Shown piece by piece: positions 1 through 9,127 of a stretch of 64,000 bases of DNA (positions within the stretch are counted from its first letter, which is position 1; the number at the start of each line of letters is the position of its first letter). This stretch comes from Pseudobutyrivibrio ruminis (GTDB lineage Bacteria; Bacillota; Clostridia; Lachnospirales; Lachnospiraceae), in contig SVER01000003.1 in NCBI GenBank assembly GCA_015057315.1, forward strand, positions 62,001 to 126,000. The letters are read 5' to 3'. A program made the position numbers and the translations under genes. The notes beneath the pieces are model-generated. The model saw nothing but the letters and a program-made list of their open reading frames with translations. It searched no databases and had not been told where the DNA came from.

Positions 1-267
1 ATTCCACCAATGTTAATATTGGATGAAGCTACAAGTTCAATTGATACTCGTACCGAGCAGAAAATACAATCAGCATTTAATAAGATGATGAAGGGCAGAA
101 CTACATTCATTGTAGCCCACAGATTGTCAACAATTAGAGAAGCAGATGTGATTCTATTTGTAAAAGACGGAAGTATAGTGGAGCAAGGAAGTCATTCAGA
201 ATTGTTGCAGAAAAACGGCTTTTATGCTAAATTATATCAGAGTCAGTCTAAAGAGGAATCAGCATAG
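1..267 (+). CDS. ABC exporter ATPase, C-terminal fragment
   Basis: The frame is already open at base 1, so only the last 88 residues of a protein that begins outside the window are visible. They contain a Walker B/D-loop segment ([11 protein letters not shown]) and the H-loop histidine in IVAHRLSTI, followed by a short tail typical of exporters in which the membrane domain and ATPase are fused. The family uses ATP hydrolysis at the cytoplasmic face to drive export of lipids, peptides or drugs; the substrate cannot be told from this piece. murA follows after 52 bases with its own ribosome site. Confidence 0.9.
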   Translation: MPPMLILDEATSSIDTRTEQKIQSAFNKMMKGRTTFIVAHRLSTIREADVILFVKDGSIVEQGSHSELLQKNGFYAKLYQSQSKEESA

Positions 268-319
268 CCGATTCCTTTTTAATGACTCGTTTCTTAAGTT
301 AGAGATTATAGGAGATAAA

Positions 320-1615
320 ATGGAACAGTATGTTATTAAAGGTGGTACTGCGCTTTCTGGAGAGGTAGAGATTAGCGGTGCCAAAAATGCAGCGCTAGGT
401 ATTTTAGCTGGTGCCATTATGGCAGACGAGACTGTTACAATTGAAAATTTGCCAAATGTTAAAGACATTAATGTCTTGATTGGGGCTATCGAAGATATTG
501 GGGCTAAGATTAACCGTGTAGATGACCACACAGTAGAGATTAACGGCGCTAGTATCAATAGACTTTCTGTAGACTATGAGTACATCAAGAAGATTCGTGC
601 TTCTTATTATTTAATGGGTGCACTTCTTGGAAAATATAAGAGCGCTGAGGTAGCACTTCCAGGTGGCTGCCTTATTGGTTCGCGTCCAATCGATTTACAC
701 GTAAAGGGACTTAAGGCTCTTGGTGCTAATGTAGATGTATCATATGGTCTTTGGTCTGCCAGGGCAGATAAGCTTGTAGGTAGTCATATTTATCTTGATA
801 AGGTATCTGTTGGTGCTACTATCAATATTATGCTTGCTGCTGTACTTGCAGATGGTAAGACTACTATCGAAAATGCTGCTAAAGAGCCACACGTGGTAGA
901 TGTTGCATCTTTCCTTAACAGTATGGGTGCTAATATCCGTGGTGCTGGTACAGATGTTATTCGTATTGTTGGTGTTTCTAAGCTTCACGGTACTACTTAC
1001 GCAGTTATTCCAGATCAGATTGAAGCTGGTACTTATATGTGTGCAGCTGCAGCTACACACGGCGATGTTCTTATTAAGAATGTTATCCCAAAGCACTTAG
1101 AGGCTACATCAGCTAAGCTTGTTGAAGCAGGCTGTGTTATTGAAGAATATGATGATGCTGTTAGAGTTATCGCAAAGGGACGTAAGCTTACACATACACA
1201 TGTAACTACACTTCCTTATCCTGGCTTCCCTACTGATATGCAGCCGGAAATCACAGCAGTTCTTGCCATAGCAGATGGCACTAGCACTGTTACAGAATCG
1301 ATTTTTGAGAACCGTTTCAAATATGTAGATGAGCTTGCCAGAATGGGAGCTAACATCAAGGTTGAGGGCACTGTTGCAATCGTCACTGGTGTAGAGCGTT
1401 ACACAGGTGCACAGGTACAGGCACCAGACCTTAGAGCAGGCGCTGCCCTTATCATTGCAGGTCTTGCTGCAGATGGTATCACCACTATTGATGATATCAA
1501 GTTCATCCAGCGAGGCTACGAAGATATCGTTGGTAAGTTCACCAAGCTTGGCGCATCCTTCGCCCAGGTAGATAATGAACACGATTTACAAAAGTTCAAG
1601 CTAAAGGTAGGCTAA
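320..1615 (+). CDS. murA: UDP-N-acetylglucosamine 1-carboxyvinyltransferase
   Basis: MurA transfers enolpyruvate from PEP to UDP-GlcNAc in the cytoplasm, the first committed step of peptidoglycan synthesis. The 431-residue length fits the family. The substrate-binding lysine is in SGAKNAAL (Lys22) and the PEP-binding catalytic cysteine is in LPGGCLIGSRP (Cys117), which also predicts fosfomycin sensitivity. The ATG at 320 was chosen because GGAG lies six bases upstream and the protein then begins MEQYVIKGG as in homologues; an in-frame upstream ATG at 224 would overlap the ABC gene. Many Firmicutes carry two MurA paralogues and this could be either one. Confidence 0.95.
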   Translation: MEQYVIKGGTALSGEVEISGAKNAALGILAGAIMADETVTIENLPNVKDINVLIGAIEDIGAKINRVDDHTVEINGASINRLSVDYEYIKKIRASYYLMGALLGKYKSAEVALPGGCLIGSRPIDLHVKGLKALGANVDVSYGLWSARADKLVGSHIYLDKVSVGATINIMLAAVLADGKTTIENAAKEPHVVDVASFLNSMGANIRGAGTDVIRIVGVSKLHGTTYAVIPDQIEAGTYMCAAAATHGDVLIKNVIPKHLEATSAKLVEAGCVIEEYDDAVRVIAKGRKLTHTHVTTLPYPGFPTDMQPEITAVLAIADGTSTVTESIFENRFKYVDELARMGANIKVEGTVAIVTGVERYTGAQVQAPDLRAGAALIIAGLAADGITTIDDIKFIQRGYEDIVGKFTKLGASFAQVDNEHDLQKFKLKVG

Positions 1616-1655
1616 GCCGTAATATATTTAGTAATCTTAAATATTTAAGTGAGCT

Positions 1656-1737
1656 CCATAGCTAACAATCTAAAATTTTACTTTCCAAGACATTCCCGTC
1701 GCAGAAAGTAATATTTTAGATTGTGAGCGTAATGGAA
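1656..1737 (+). ncRNA. candidate structured RNA element, copy A
   Basis: A long stem-loop sits between murA and the next gene. The inner stem pairs 1666-1675 with its complement at 1713-1722, extended by ACTTTC/GAAAGT, and closes a loop containing GACATTCCCGTCG. An outer stem pairs GCTCCAT near 1653 with ATGGAAGC near 1731. The 3' side carries GAGCGTAA. A second element with the same plan but different stem sequences lies at 61653-61738 before flgG; compensatory differences in both stems with a conserved loop argue for a functional RNA. I do not match it to a named riboswitch class. Confidence 0.5.
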
Positions 1738-1754
1738 GCGGACTTGGAGTATAT

Positions 1755-1997
1755 ATGGAGCATTATAAGTTTTTTCAGAACAGAGAATGTGAATATTTTC
1801 CTTGCCATGAGACAGATAAACCAGAAGAGTTTAACTGTCTCTTTTGTTATTGTCCTCTTTATCATTTGGGTAAAGACTGTGGAGGAAATTTTTATTACAC
1901 AGACAAAGGTGTAAAGTCTTGTGTTAATTGCATAAGACCTCACATTAAAGACAATTATGAAGAAATAGTGAAAAAGTTAAGAGAGGAAAATAATTAA
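1755..1997 (+). CDS. cysteine-rich small-domain protein
   Basis: An 80-residue protein with nine cysteines in the pattern CEYFPCH, NCLFCYCPLY, DCGG and SCVNCIRPH. This pattern resembles the Pfam cysteine-rich small domain (PF04071), a presumed metal- or iron-sulfur-binding module sometimes found near corrinoid genes. No cobalamin gene is visible here. GGAG at 1746 gives a plausible ribosome site, and the start codon lies just downstream of the structured element ending near 1737. The function is unknown. Confidence 0.75.
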   Translation: MEHYKFFQNRECEYFPCHETDKPEEFNCLFCYCPLYHLGKDCGGNFYYTDKGVKSCVNCIRPHIKDNYEEIVKKLREENN

Positions 1998-2099
1998 CAA
2001 ATTTATAACAATTTTATTCTATGATGTATTCAGCCTAAATTAGATAGAAAAGTTGATGAGGTTTATATAAGTGTAGTAGCGCTACAATCATATATAGGA

Positions 2100-2217
2100 G
2101 GGACCACGGCGGTTGATCTGTCGTGTTCCCTTCACCTTTTAAGGGCTAGGAAGTGTTATGAAACTTTTGTGAAGTTTCTGTAAATTCACATTATTTTCAA
2201 AAAAATGTTGTTATACT
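2100..2217 (+). promoter_or_regulatory. leader region of chemoreceptor gene with hairpins
   Basis: The 279-base gap before the chemoreceptor holds a nine-base-pair stem with one mismatch (2100-2108 with 2122-2130), a second stem GAAACTT/AAGTTTC (2160-2166 with 2172-2178), and a -10-like TATACT at 2212-2217. The first stem could end the upstream transcript but lacks a clear T-tract. I looked for cyclic-di-GMP riboswitch signatures here and saw none. Confidence 0.35.
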
Positions 2218-2276
2218 TATTATGACGACTTGGGGAGAGGATGATTGTAGGTATTGTATTTACGGAGGACACCAAT

Positions 2277-3767
2277 ATGAATGAAGAAGCTGAGAAGATT
2301 GATATTAAAACCAAACAGATGCTAGAAAAAAACAGACTTGCAAGGTACTGTGGAACTATAACATGCATAGCGCTGATATTCTTTGCGGTTAGATCGCTTG
2401 TTATGGATGGGGTTAATCCCCTTGACGTGGTTCGTTTAGTTACAGCAGTATTAGATATTATATTATTCCAGGTTTGTTACATGAGTTTTGGTGAGCAGTA
2501 TAAATACAAATTCTGCATCACATTATCTATGGTTGCCATGTTCCTTATGAACATCTATGTGCCTAGTGATAATCACATGTATTTGTTCATGTATCCTATC
2601 ATCCTCATTGTAATGATTTATGGTGAAGCTTCTACCGTAAGAATTGGCTGTATCATTGCAAATGTGTGTCTTATTATATCTGGTTTCATAGAGATTCACA
2701 GAGGTCGACTTACTGGTCGTGATTTGATGACCGAGCTTGGATTTAGTATCATAGCCTGCACTATAGCTGTAGTTGTATGTAAGCAGCAGCGTCGTCAGAC
2801 TACAGAGGCACTTGATACTATCAAGGATCATGCAGCAGATTTGAAGGAAACATCAGAAGCAATTGTGAATTTGGCTGACCAGTTGAACCAGAAATTTGAA
2901 GAAGCAAACGATGTTTCTAACAGACTTAACGAGTCTATGGAGACAGTACATTCATCTGTTTCAGATATTGTTGAAGGTACAAGAAACACAGCTGAGGCTG
3001 TAGAAAATCAGACCAGCAAGACAGCGGTTATTCAAGAAAGCATTCAGACTGTTGGTACAGAAGCAAACAACATTGATGATGTTTCAATGCGTGTAGAGGA
3101 ATCTGTAAACGAAGGTGTAGACCTTATCAACCAACTTAAGAGCCAAGCTGAGAAGGTTGCAAACATAAATATCGAAACCAGTGAAACAACACAGGCACTT
3201 AACGAAAGTATTCAAGATATTCAGGGTATTACAGAAACAATCCTTGGAATTTCAAGCCAGACAAATCTGCTTGCACTTAATGCATCTATTGAGGCAGCAA
3301 GAGCTGGTGAAGCAGGTAAAGGCTTTGCCGTTGTTGCAGACGAAATCAGAGCACTTTCTGAAAGCACCAGAGAGGCTACAGAAGAGATTGCAAAGATTAT
3401 TGAGCGTCTTACATCTGATGCCCGTTCAGCAGCTTCTGCAATGTCTAAATCGGCAGAATATGCTAACAAGCAAAACGAGCTTATTTCTGAGACAGGAACC
3501 AAGCTTGATACAATCAAGGAAGGCACGGATGAGCTAAGAGAAGGTGTTGTTCAGGTTAAGTCTTCTGTAGATGAGGTTATTGAAGCAAATACACAGATTA
3601 TGGATAACATCACTAATCTATCTGCAACAAGTCAGCAGGTTGCAGCAGCTACAGACACAGTTGGTTCTGTAAGTGATGATGCAATGGATGCCCTTACAAA
3701 CATGAATGACACTCTTGAAGTAATCAATAAAATTGCTAGAGAAATGGAAGAGATGGCATTGAAGTAA
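2277..3767 (+). CDS. methyl-accepting chemotaxis protein with six-TM sensor
   Basis: A 496-residue receptor. The first 170 residues contain about six hydrophobic segments and no periplasmic ligand domain, so sensing is probably within the membrane or at its surface. After residue 180 it becomes a long coiled coil with the conserved signalling tip near residues 328-365 ([17 protein letters not shown], then [18 protein letters not shown]), which binds CheA and CheW. No HAMP domain is evident. ATG 2277 is preferred over ATG 2241 because GGAGG lies at 2265-2269 with good spacing. A hairpin terminator follows. Confidence 0.9.
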   Translation: MNEEAEKIDIKTKQMLEKNRLARYCGTITCIALIFFAVRSLVMDGVNPLDVVRLVTAVLDIILFQVCYMSFGEQYKYKFCITLSMVAMFLMNIYVPSDNHMYLFMYPIILIVMIYGEASTVRIGCIIANVCLIISGFIEIHRGRLTGRDLMTELGFSIIACTIAVVVCKQQRRQTTEALDTIKDHAADLKETSEAIVNLADQLNQKFEEANDVSNRLNESMETVHSSVSDIVEGTRNTAEAVENQTSKTAVIQESIQTVGTEANNIDDVSMRVEESVNEGVDLINQLKSQAEKVANINIETSETTQALNESIQDIQGITETILGISSQTNLLALNASIEAARAGEAGKGFAVVADEIRALSESTREATEEIAKIIERLTSDARSAASAMSKSAEYANKQNELISETGTKLDTIKEGTDELREGVVQVKSSVDEVIEANTQIMDNITNLSATSQQVAAATDTVGSVSDDAMDALTNMNDTLEVINKIAREMEEMALK

Positions 3768-3798
3768 GAAATCGTGTACAATAGAATAGTGAAGTAGC

Positions 3799-3830
3799 AG
3801 AGGTGTAGCAGATGCTACACCTCTATTTGT
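3799..3830 (+). terminator. intrinsic terminator after chemoreceptor
   Basis: Perfect 11-bp stem AGAGGTGTAGC/GCTACACCTCT with a four-base loop (AGAT), followed by ATTTGTG. Confidence 0.75.
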
Positions 3831-3846
3831 GTAAGGAGTTTATAAA

Positions 3847-4068
3847 ATGGACATTACAGAAAAAATCGAATTACATGATTGCCCAATTTGCGGTGGCGCG
3901 GGTATCCTGGAGGAAGAGGATATGGGATATTATGTGGCTTGCTTGGATTGCGGCAGTTATACAGGAACTGTAGGCTATAAGGATGAATCAGGAAAGCTTA
4001 CAGCGGCAGAAAAGTCAGCAATGCTGTGGAATACAGGCAAAGTAATTAATAGTGCACCTGGAGAGTAA
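3847..4068 (+). CDS. Lar-like zinc-ribbon protein
   Basis: A 73-residue protein with CPICGG near the N-terminus, CLDCGS about 20 residues later, and a C-terminal AMLWNTGK. This arrangement is typical of the Lar restriction-alleviation family (zinc-ribbon fold), which also occurs as stand-alone proteins of unknown role in Firmicutes. AAGGAG precedes the ATG. It lies 16 bases before pncB and may be co-transcribed with it. No restriction-modification system is visible nearby, so an anti-restriction role is not supported by context. Confidence 0.7.
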   Translation: MDITEKIELHDCPICGGAGILEEEDMGYYVACLDCGSYTGTVGYKDESGKLTAAEKSAMLWNTGKVINSAPGE

Positions 4069-4084
4069 AGAAAGAAGGTAGAGT

Positions 4085-5587
4085 ATGAAGCAGACACAGG
4101 ATAAGGCTCGTAACCTTACGATGATGATGGATGAGTATGAGCTTACAATGGCTAATGCTTATTTTAACGACCCTACAATTGATAATAATACTAGGGTTAG
4201 CTTTGATGTGTTTTATAGAGTGAATCCAGATGGAGGCGGTTTTGCTATATTTGCAGGCTTGCAGCAGGTGAAGGATTATCTTTTAAATATGCATTTCACA
4301 GATGAGGATATTGATTATCTGAGAAGTGTGGGACATTTTACCGAGGATTTCCTTGCCTACCTTAAGGATTTCAAATTTACAGGTGATGTGGATGCATTTA
4401 AAGAGGGTACTATTATGTATCCTAATGAGCCAATCATTACTGTTACAGCCCCAATTATTGAGGCTCAGCTGGTGGAGACAGAGCTATTAGCTCAGGTAAA
4501 TCATCAGTCTCTTATAGCTACAAAGGCTAGCAGAATCGTCCGTGCAGCAGCAGGCAGGGCTGTTTCGGATTTCGGCGCAAGACGTGCCCACAATAACGAT
4601 GCTGCTATTTACGGCGCAAGAGCTGCCTATATCGGCGGTGCCAGCGGTACAGCTACTGTTTCTGCAGGCCAGTATTTCGATATCCCTATTGGTGGCACAA
4701 TGGCTCATAGCTATGTAATGTATTTCACATCTGATGATAATGATTATCGTACATCGGAGCTTGCAGCATTTAGAAGCTTTGCCAAGAGTTATCCTAATAA
4801 CTGCATACTTCTTGTTGATACATATAACGTACTAAAGTCTGGTGTGCCTAATGCTATTAAGGTATTTCAGGAGATGAAGGATGCCGGAATCGAATCTAAG
4901 AGCTTTGGTATCCGTATTGATTCAGGTGACCTTGCTTATCTTACTAAAAAGGCTAGAAAAATGCTTGATGATGCTGGTTTTGAGAAGGCTAAGATTATCG
5001 TTAGTAATTCACTGGATGAGTATACTATCACATCTATCCTTCAGCAGGGTGGCCAGGTAGATTCATTTGGTGTTGGTGAGAGACTTATCACTGCAAAGTC
5101 TGAGCCTGTATTTGGCGCAGTTTACAAGCTTTGTGCTGTTACAAACCCTAAGACTGGAGAGATTATCCCTAAGATTAAGATTTCTGAAACAGTAGAGAAA
5201 ATTACAAATCCAGGCCTTAAGGATGTGTACCGTATCAAGGATGCATGTGGAAGAGCTGTGGCAGATTTGCTTGCAATCAAGGGCGAGAAGATTGATATGA
5301 GTGTGGAGGGTGGCTACAAGTTTGTAGACCCAGAGCAGCCATGGAAGAGTACACACATCTTTGAAAACTGTACTGCAGAGCCGTTACAGCATCCTCTTAT
5401 CAGGGACGGTAAGGCTGTATGTGAGGACGAGGATATGCAGGCAATCAGAGCCAGGGTTCAGGCACAGCTTAATGATAGCGTATGGCCTGAGGAGCAGCGT
5501 TTTGAGAATCCTCATAAGCATTATTTGGATATGACTCCAAATTACTACAACATGAAGATGGATCTTCTTCGTAAAGAGGATAAATAG
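4085..5587 (+). CDS. pncB: nicotinate phosphoribosyltransferase
   Basis: A 500-residue enzyme of the Firmicutes-type nicotinate phosphoribosyltransferase family, which makes nicotinate mononucleotide from nicotinate and PRPP with ATP in the NAD salvage pathway. The N-terminus (TMMMDEYELTMANAYF), the FGARRAHN segment around the active-site histidine, and FGIRIDSGDLAYL near the phosphate site are characteristic. Length is normal. rsmJ begins two bases after the stop, so the two are translationally coupled. Confidence 0.93.
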   Translation: MKQTQDKARNLTMMMDEYELTMANAYFNDPTIDNNTRVSFDVFYRVNPDGGGFAIFAGLQQVKDYLLNMHFTDEDIDYLRSVGHFTEDFLAYLKDFKFTGDVDAFKEGTIMYPNEPIITVTAPIIEAQLVETELLAQVNHQSLIATKASRIVRAAAGRAVSDFGARRAHNNDAAIYGARAAYIGGASGTATVSAGQYFDIPIGGTMAHSYVMYFTSDDNDYRTSELAAFRSFAKSYPNNCILLVDTYNVLKSGVPNAIKVFQEMKDAGIESKSFGIRIDSGDLAYLTKKARKMLDDAGFEKAKIIVSNSLDEYTITSILQQGGQVDSFGVGERLITAKSEPVFGAVYKLCAVTNPKTGEIIPKIKISETVEKITNPGLKDVYRIKDACGRAVADLLAIKGEKIDMSVEGGYKFVDPEQPWKSTHIFENCTAEPLQHPLIRDGKAVCEDEDMQAIRARVQAQLNDSVWPEEQRFENPHKHYLDMTPNYYNMKMDLLRKEDK

Positions 5588-5589
5588 AA

Positions 5590-6279
5590 TTGATATCAAA
5601 AGATGTAATAGAACAGTATAATTTAAAGCTCGCAGATAGAGGGCTGGCCCTGATTCAAACAGATGAGGGGCTTAGCCTTAGCTCTGGCGAGCTTTCTATA
5701 ATGGCAGATTTTAGAGATATGTTGCCAAGGCTTAAAAAGAGCAACCTGGAGAGGGAGATGCTTGTTAAGGCGGCCCGCATTAAGGGACAGCCCATGCCAC
5801 AGAGCTTAGTGGACGCCACTGCAGGCTTTGGTGAGGATTCCCTTATTCTTGCGGCAGCAGGCTTTGATGTAAGGCTGTATGAGTTTGATGAGGTAATAGC
5901 CCTGTTACTACAGGATTGCATGGAAAGAGCTATGGAAATTCCTGAGCTTAAGGAAGCTGTAGGAAGAATGACGTTAGTATGCGGTGACAGTACAATCGCC
6001 ATGAAAAGCTTAGATTATAAGCCTGATATCGTGCTACTGGACCCTATGTTTCCAGAAAGACAAAAGAGCGCTTTGATTAAGAAAAAGTTTCAGCTTTTGC
6101 AAAAGCTAGAAAGCCCATGCTCTAATGAGGAGCAGCTACTAGAGGCAGCCATGGCCGCAGAGCCTAAGAGAATCGTAATAAAGCGCCCTTTAAAGGGGCC
6201 ATATCTTGCAGATAAAAAGCCTAGCTATAGCTTAGATGGCAAGGCAATCAGGTATGATTGTATGGTGTTTGCCAGGTAG
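5590..6279 (+). CDS. rsmJ: 16S rRNA m2G1516 methyltransferase-like protein
   Basis: A 229-residue class I SAM-dependent methyltransferase. The glycine-rich SAM motif is VDATAGFGEDSLILAAAG. The substrate-side motif LLDPMFPERQKSALIKKKF and the later VIKRP match RsmJ (YhiQ), which methylates N2 of G1516 in 16S rRNA. The start is TTG at 5590, with AGAGGA a suitable distance upstream and inside the end of pncB; the next in-frame ATG would remove about 37 conserved residues. Assignment is by motif and is good for the family, slightly weaker for the exact base modified. Confidence 0.82.
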   Translation: MISKDVIEQYNLKLADRGLALIQTDEGLSLSSGELSIMADFRDMLPRLKKSNLEREMLVKAARIKGQPMPQSLVDATAGFGEDSLILAAAGFDVRLYEFDEVIALLLQDCMERAMEIPELKEAVGRMTLVCGDSTIAMKSLDYKPDIVLLDPMFPERQKSALIKKKFQLLQKLESPCSNEEQLLEAAMAAEPKRIVIKRPLKGPYLADKKPSYSLDGKAIRYDCMVFAR

Positions 6280-6391
6280 TAGGGGAATATATTTCATCAA
6301 ATGGCACGGTTTTTTCACGAAAAACCCTCAAATTTATAATAAGATAAAAGATATAAAAATGTGCGTATTATGTTTTTTTTGAGGGATAAGT

Positions 6392-7768
6392 ATGGGAAAA
6401 ACTAAGAGAACTACCATAAAAAGCAGAATAACAAGGCATGTGGTCATAGCTATTATTATTACAGTAGGTTTTATGACTGTTGTTAATCTTGTATATCTTT
6501 CCAGGCGTATTATAGAGCAGCAGGAGATGAAGCTGGAGTTGGCTACTCAGATGAGCGCTAACAGGGTGGAAAATTGGATTAAAGATATGTCTACAGTAAC
6601 AGAAGATATGGCAAGCTCGTTGACTGCTACCGGGGATTTGAGCAAGGATATAGTAAGGGCTGTTGTAGATAGGGTAGCTCTTAATCATCCTGAATTTTAC
6701 TTCGTTTATTTTTCAGATAAACTGGGAAATATGACCATGGCCAGAGGCGTGGACTTTGCCAAGGGTGTAGATCCTAGAGAACGCGGTTGGTACAAGAAGG
6801 CTGAGGCTGCAGGACATACGGTAGTACTTGACCCTTATGCCAGCGCAACCAGGCCAGATGTAATGATGGTGACAGTTGCAACACCTGTATATTGGGGAAC
6901 CATGATGGTGGGCGTTGTGGCAGTTGATGCAGATATAGAATCAGTACAAGAGTTTATGGGAACCATTAATTTTGAAGAAGGCTCCTATGGATTCCTGCTA
7001 GATAGCCAGAACAATATAATTGTTCATCCAAATGCTGATTATAATCCTACTTCGGAAAAGATTACAGCAGCAGTGGATGTAATGCCAGAGCTTGAAAAGG
7101 TTCTTTCTTCATCAAAGAAGGATGAGTATGTAACTAACAAGGACTACACAGGAACTAGCATGGTTTATTCAGCTACAACCATTGAAAACAGTAATTGGAC
7201 AATAGCAGTTGCTTATCCTGAGTCAAACTTCTTAGCTCACGTAGATAGAGGAATAAGGATAAGCTTACTTGTAGCAGTATTTTGTATAGCTTTAGCACTT
7301 GGGGATATTACAATTACCATTAGAAACGTGCTTAAGCCTCTAGAACAAATTAATCCAGCTATGGATAAGATTATGGAGGGTGATTTTACAACTAAACTGA
7401 ATTTCGCCACTGCAAATGATGAGATTGGGGATTTGCAAAACAAACTGGCTGTTACGCTAGAAGCATTGTCCAAGGTAATTCAGGAACAGAAGTATGTTTT
7501 ATCTGAGATGGAAAAGGGAAATCTGGTTGTGGAAAACATAGACGACTTCCCAGGAGAGCTTAATGAGATTGCAACATCAGTTAATTCAATCAAGGAGTCA
7601 TTTAACGATATTATCAGTGATATTCAGTTCTCAGCTATAAACCTACAGAGCTTTGCAATGGGAATCAATGAATCTAGCGACTTAGAGGAAATGAGGTCCG
7701 TGTTTGAGGAGCTTTCAGCTGAGGCAAATGCTCTGATGGAAAAAACGTCCAAGTTCACCACAATGTAA
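6392..7768 (+). CDS. Cache-domain membrane receptor lacking a signalling domain
   Basis: A 458-residue protein: TM1 at about residues 14-37, an extracellular double-Cache sensor (for example FVYFSDKLGNMTMARG, DPRERGWYKKA and YGFLLDSQNNIIVHP), TM2 near 287-309, then a HAMP-like helix pair and a short helical tail ending LMEKTSKFTTM. Receptors of this shape usually continue into a methyl-accepting hairpin of about 250 residues; here the reading frame ends first and a terminator follows. GAGGG provides the ribosome site. It may be a truncated receptor or a sensor that acts through partner receptors. Confidence 0.8.
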   Translation: MGKTKRTTIKSRITRHVVIAIIITVGFMTVVNLVYLSRRIIEQQEMKLELATQMSANRVENWIKDMSTVTEDMASSLTATGDLSKDIVRAVVDRVALNHPEFYFVYFSDKLGNMTMARGVDFAKGVDPRERGWYKKAEAAGHTVVLDPYASATRPDVMMVTVATPVYWGTMMVGVVAVDADIESVQEFMGTINFEEGSYGFLLDSQNNIIVHPNADYNPTSEKITAAVDVMPELEKVLSSSKKDEYVTNKDYTGTSMVYSATTIENSNWTIAVAYPESNFLAHVDRGIRISLLVAVFCIALALGDITITIRNVLKPLEQINPAMDKIMEGDFTTKLNFATANDEIGDLQNKLAVTLEALSKVIQEQKYVLSEMEKGNLVVENIDDFPGELNEIATSVNSIKESFNDIISDIQFSAINLQSFAMGINESSDLEEMRSVFEELSAEANALMEKTSKFTTM

Positions 7769-7797
7769 TAAAAATAAACAAGAAAAATATCAAGGAA

Positions 7798-7832
7798 AGT
7801 CTTCACAAGGTGTGGAGGCTTTTTTTGTTTGT
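7798..7832 (+). terminator. intrinsic terminator
   Basis: AGTCTTCAC pairs with GTGGAGGCT (with G-T wobbles) around a short loop, followed by a long T-tract. It separates the Cache receptor from the LacI regulator. Confidence 0.8.
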
Positions 7833-7848
7833 TTTTTACAAAAAGTGC

Positions 7849-7860
7849 GCAACCGATTGC
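7849..7860 (+). promoter_or_regulatory. LacI-family operator upstream of the regulator
   Basis: GCAACCGATTGC is a near-perfect palindrome with the central CG expected of LacI/GalR-family operators. It lies 54 bases before the regulator start and resembles the site at 9054-9065 before the transporter, suggesting autoregulation. Confidence 0.6.
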
Positions 7861-7913
7861 AAATGTAAATTTAGTGTGCTAACGTAGGATGTTAGAAAGA
7901 GAAGAGGTTAATT

Positions 7914-8903
7914 ATGAGCCATACATTAGATTCTATTGCCAAAGAATTAGGCCTAAGCAAGACAACAGTGAGCCGTGCTATTTCAGGAAAGGGCCGAATT
8001 TCAGAGGAAACCAGGAAAAAGGTTAATGAATATATTAAGGAGATAAACTATAGACCAAGTGCTGTAGCCAGGTCTCTTGCTTCTAATCGCACATACAATG
8101 TGGGATTAGTTGTGCCTGCAGATTCTGCACTTGGAGAGATGCCATATTTCCAGACACTTATGACAGGTGTTTGTGATAGAGCTATGGAATTTGAGTATGA
8201 TGTACTTATCATCCTTGCGGATAATGATGGTATTGCAGCCTTAAGGCATGCTGTATCTAACAGAAAGATAGATGCTGTTATTGTCAGCCGCTGCGAGCGT
8301 GATTCCAAGGTTATCAACTTCTTGAAGGAGTCTGATATACCTTATATTGTTGTGGGAAATCCTATGGAAGAAGGGGTTCCTTATGTGGATCACGACAACG
8401 AGGGCGCTGCGTCTAGAATGATAGAAACCCTTATAGATGCAGGTATTACCAGGATGGCTCTTATCGGCGGTGGTGAAAATATCAATGTTACCCTTAGCCG
8501 TTTGGAGGGCTTTAAAAAGGGCTTTATAAACAAAGGATTAAAGGCAGACGAATCCCTTATTTTCTTAAATATGCATAAAAGTGCGCGAATGGATTCTGTT
8601 CTAAAGGAATCTATTGCAGAGGGGGCAGAGTGTATAGTTTGCATGGATGATATGCTCTGTAATTCTGTGCTTAATTGCCTGCATAACGATGGCATTTCTG
8701 TACCAGAAGATATCAAGCTTTGTTCTTTTTATGATTCTAATTTGCTTTCTACATCAAAACCATCTATTACCAGCCTTTATTTTGATGCAAAGAAGTTAGG
8801 TGGCCAGTGCTTAGAGATTTTGATGCGCAACTTGGATGGGGAAAGTATCACAAGTCAGACTCTCACCGACTTTAATATCCAAATGAGGGATAGCACAATA
8901 TGA
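7914..8903 (+). CDS. LacI-family transcriptional regulator
   Basis: A 329-residue repressor. Residues 5-25 form the helix-turn-helix (IAKELGLSKTTVSRAISG), followed by the hinge helix YRPSAVARSLASN that inserts in the operator minor groove, then a periplasmic-binding-protein-like effector domain. GAAGAGG supplies the ribosome site. The next three genes encode a MalEFG-type importer with a similar operator, so this is most likely the local sugar-responsive repressor or activator (MalR-like). The effector is inferred, not seen. Confidence 0.9.
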   Translation: MSHTLDSIAKELGLSKTTVSRAISGKGRISEETRKKVNEYIKEINYRPSAVARSLASNRTYNVGLVVPADSALGEMPYFQTLMTGVCDRAMEFEYDVLIILADNDGIAALRHAVSNRKIDAVIVSRCERDSKVINFLKESDIPYIVVGNPMEEGVPYVDHDNEGAASRMIETLIDAGITRMALIGGGENINVTLSRLEGFKKGFINKGLKADESLIFLNMHKSARMDSVLKESIAEGAECIVCMDDMLCNSVLNCLHNDGISVPEDIKLCSFYDSNLLSTSKPSITSLYFDAKKLGGQCLEILMRNLDGESITSQTLTDFNIQMRDSTI

Positions 8904-8905
8904 AT

Positions 8906-8955
8906 GCGAGCAGATTTCGAAGAAATCTCGCAGCGTTCTAGTAGGCGAAGCCTAC
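8906..8955 (+). other. two GAA-triloop hairpins after lacI-type gene
   Basis: AGATTTC-GAA-GAAATCT (8912-8928) and GTAGGC-GAA-GCCTAC (8941-8955) are perfect stems closed by the same GAA loop. They follow the regulator stop codon directly. There is no T-run, so they may be transcript 3'-end structures rather than an efficient terminator. Confidence 0.5.
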
Positions 8956-9012
8956 ACTAATTTATAGTAAAATTAACAAAATTATCACAAAATAGTTGTA
9001 CAAATTGCTATA

Positions 9013-9065
9013 TTGACCAAAATCGGTTCAAGATATAGGATTATTTATGTAGAACAACCGGTTGC
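9013..9065 (+). promoter_or_regulatory. malE promoter with LacI-type operator
   Basis: TTGACC (9013-9018), a 17-base spacer and TAGGAT (9036-9041) form a plausible sigma-A promoter. ACAACCGGTTGC (9054-9065) contains the perfect palindrome CAACCGGTTG just downstream of the predicted start, where a bound LacI-family protein would block transcription. AATCGGTT at 9021-9028, inside the spacer, could be a second half-site. Confidence 0.6.
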
Positions 9066-9127
9066 ACAATTGGGGAGCAACTTGGGAGTATATATTTAAG
9101 ATTTACGAAGAAAATGGAGGAGTAAAA

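Noticed and set aside
740-1582. Antisense reading frames across murA
   Set aside because: They mirror the codon structure of a well-supported gene and have no ribosome site or recognisable domain.
1656-1737. Simple intrinsic terminator of murA
   Set aside because: The stem has no T-tract, has a large conserved loop, and a related structure with compensatory stem changes exists at 61653-61738.
2000-2240. Cyclic-di-GMP riboswitch before the chemoreceptor
   Set aside because: The conserved GEMM core sequences are absent; only generic hairpins are seen.
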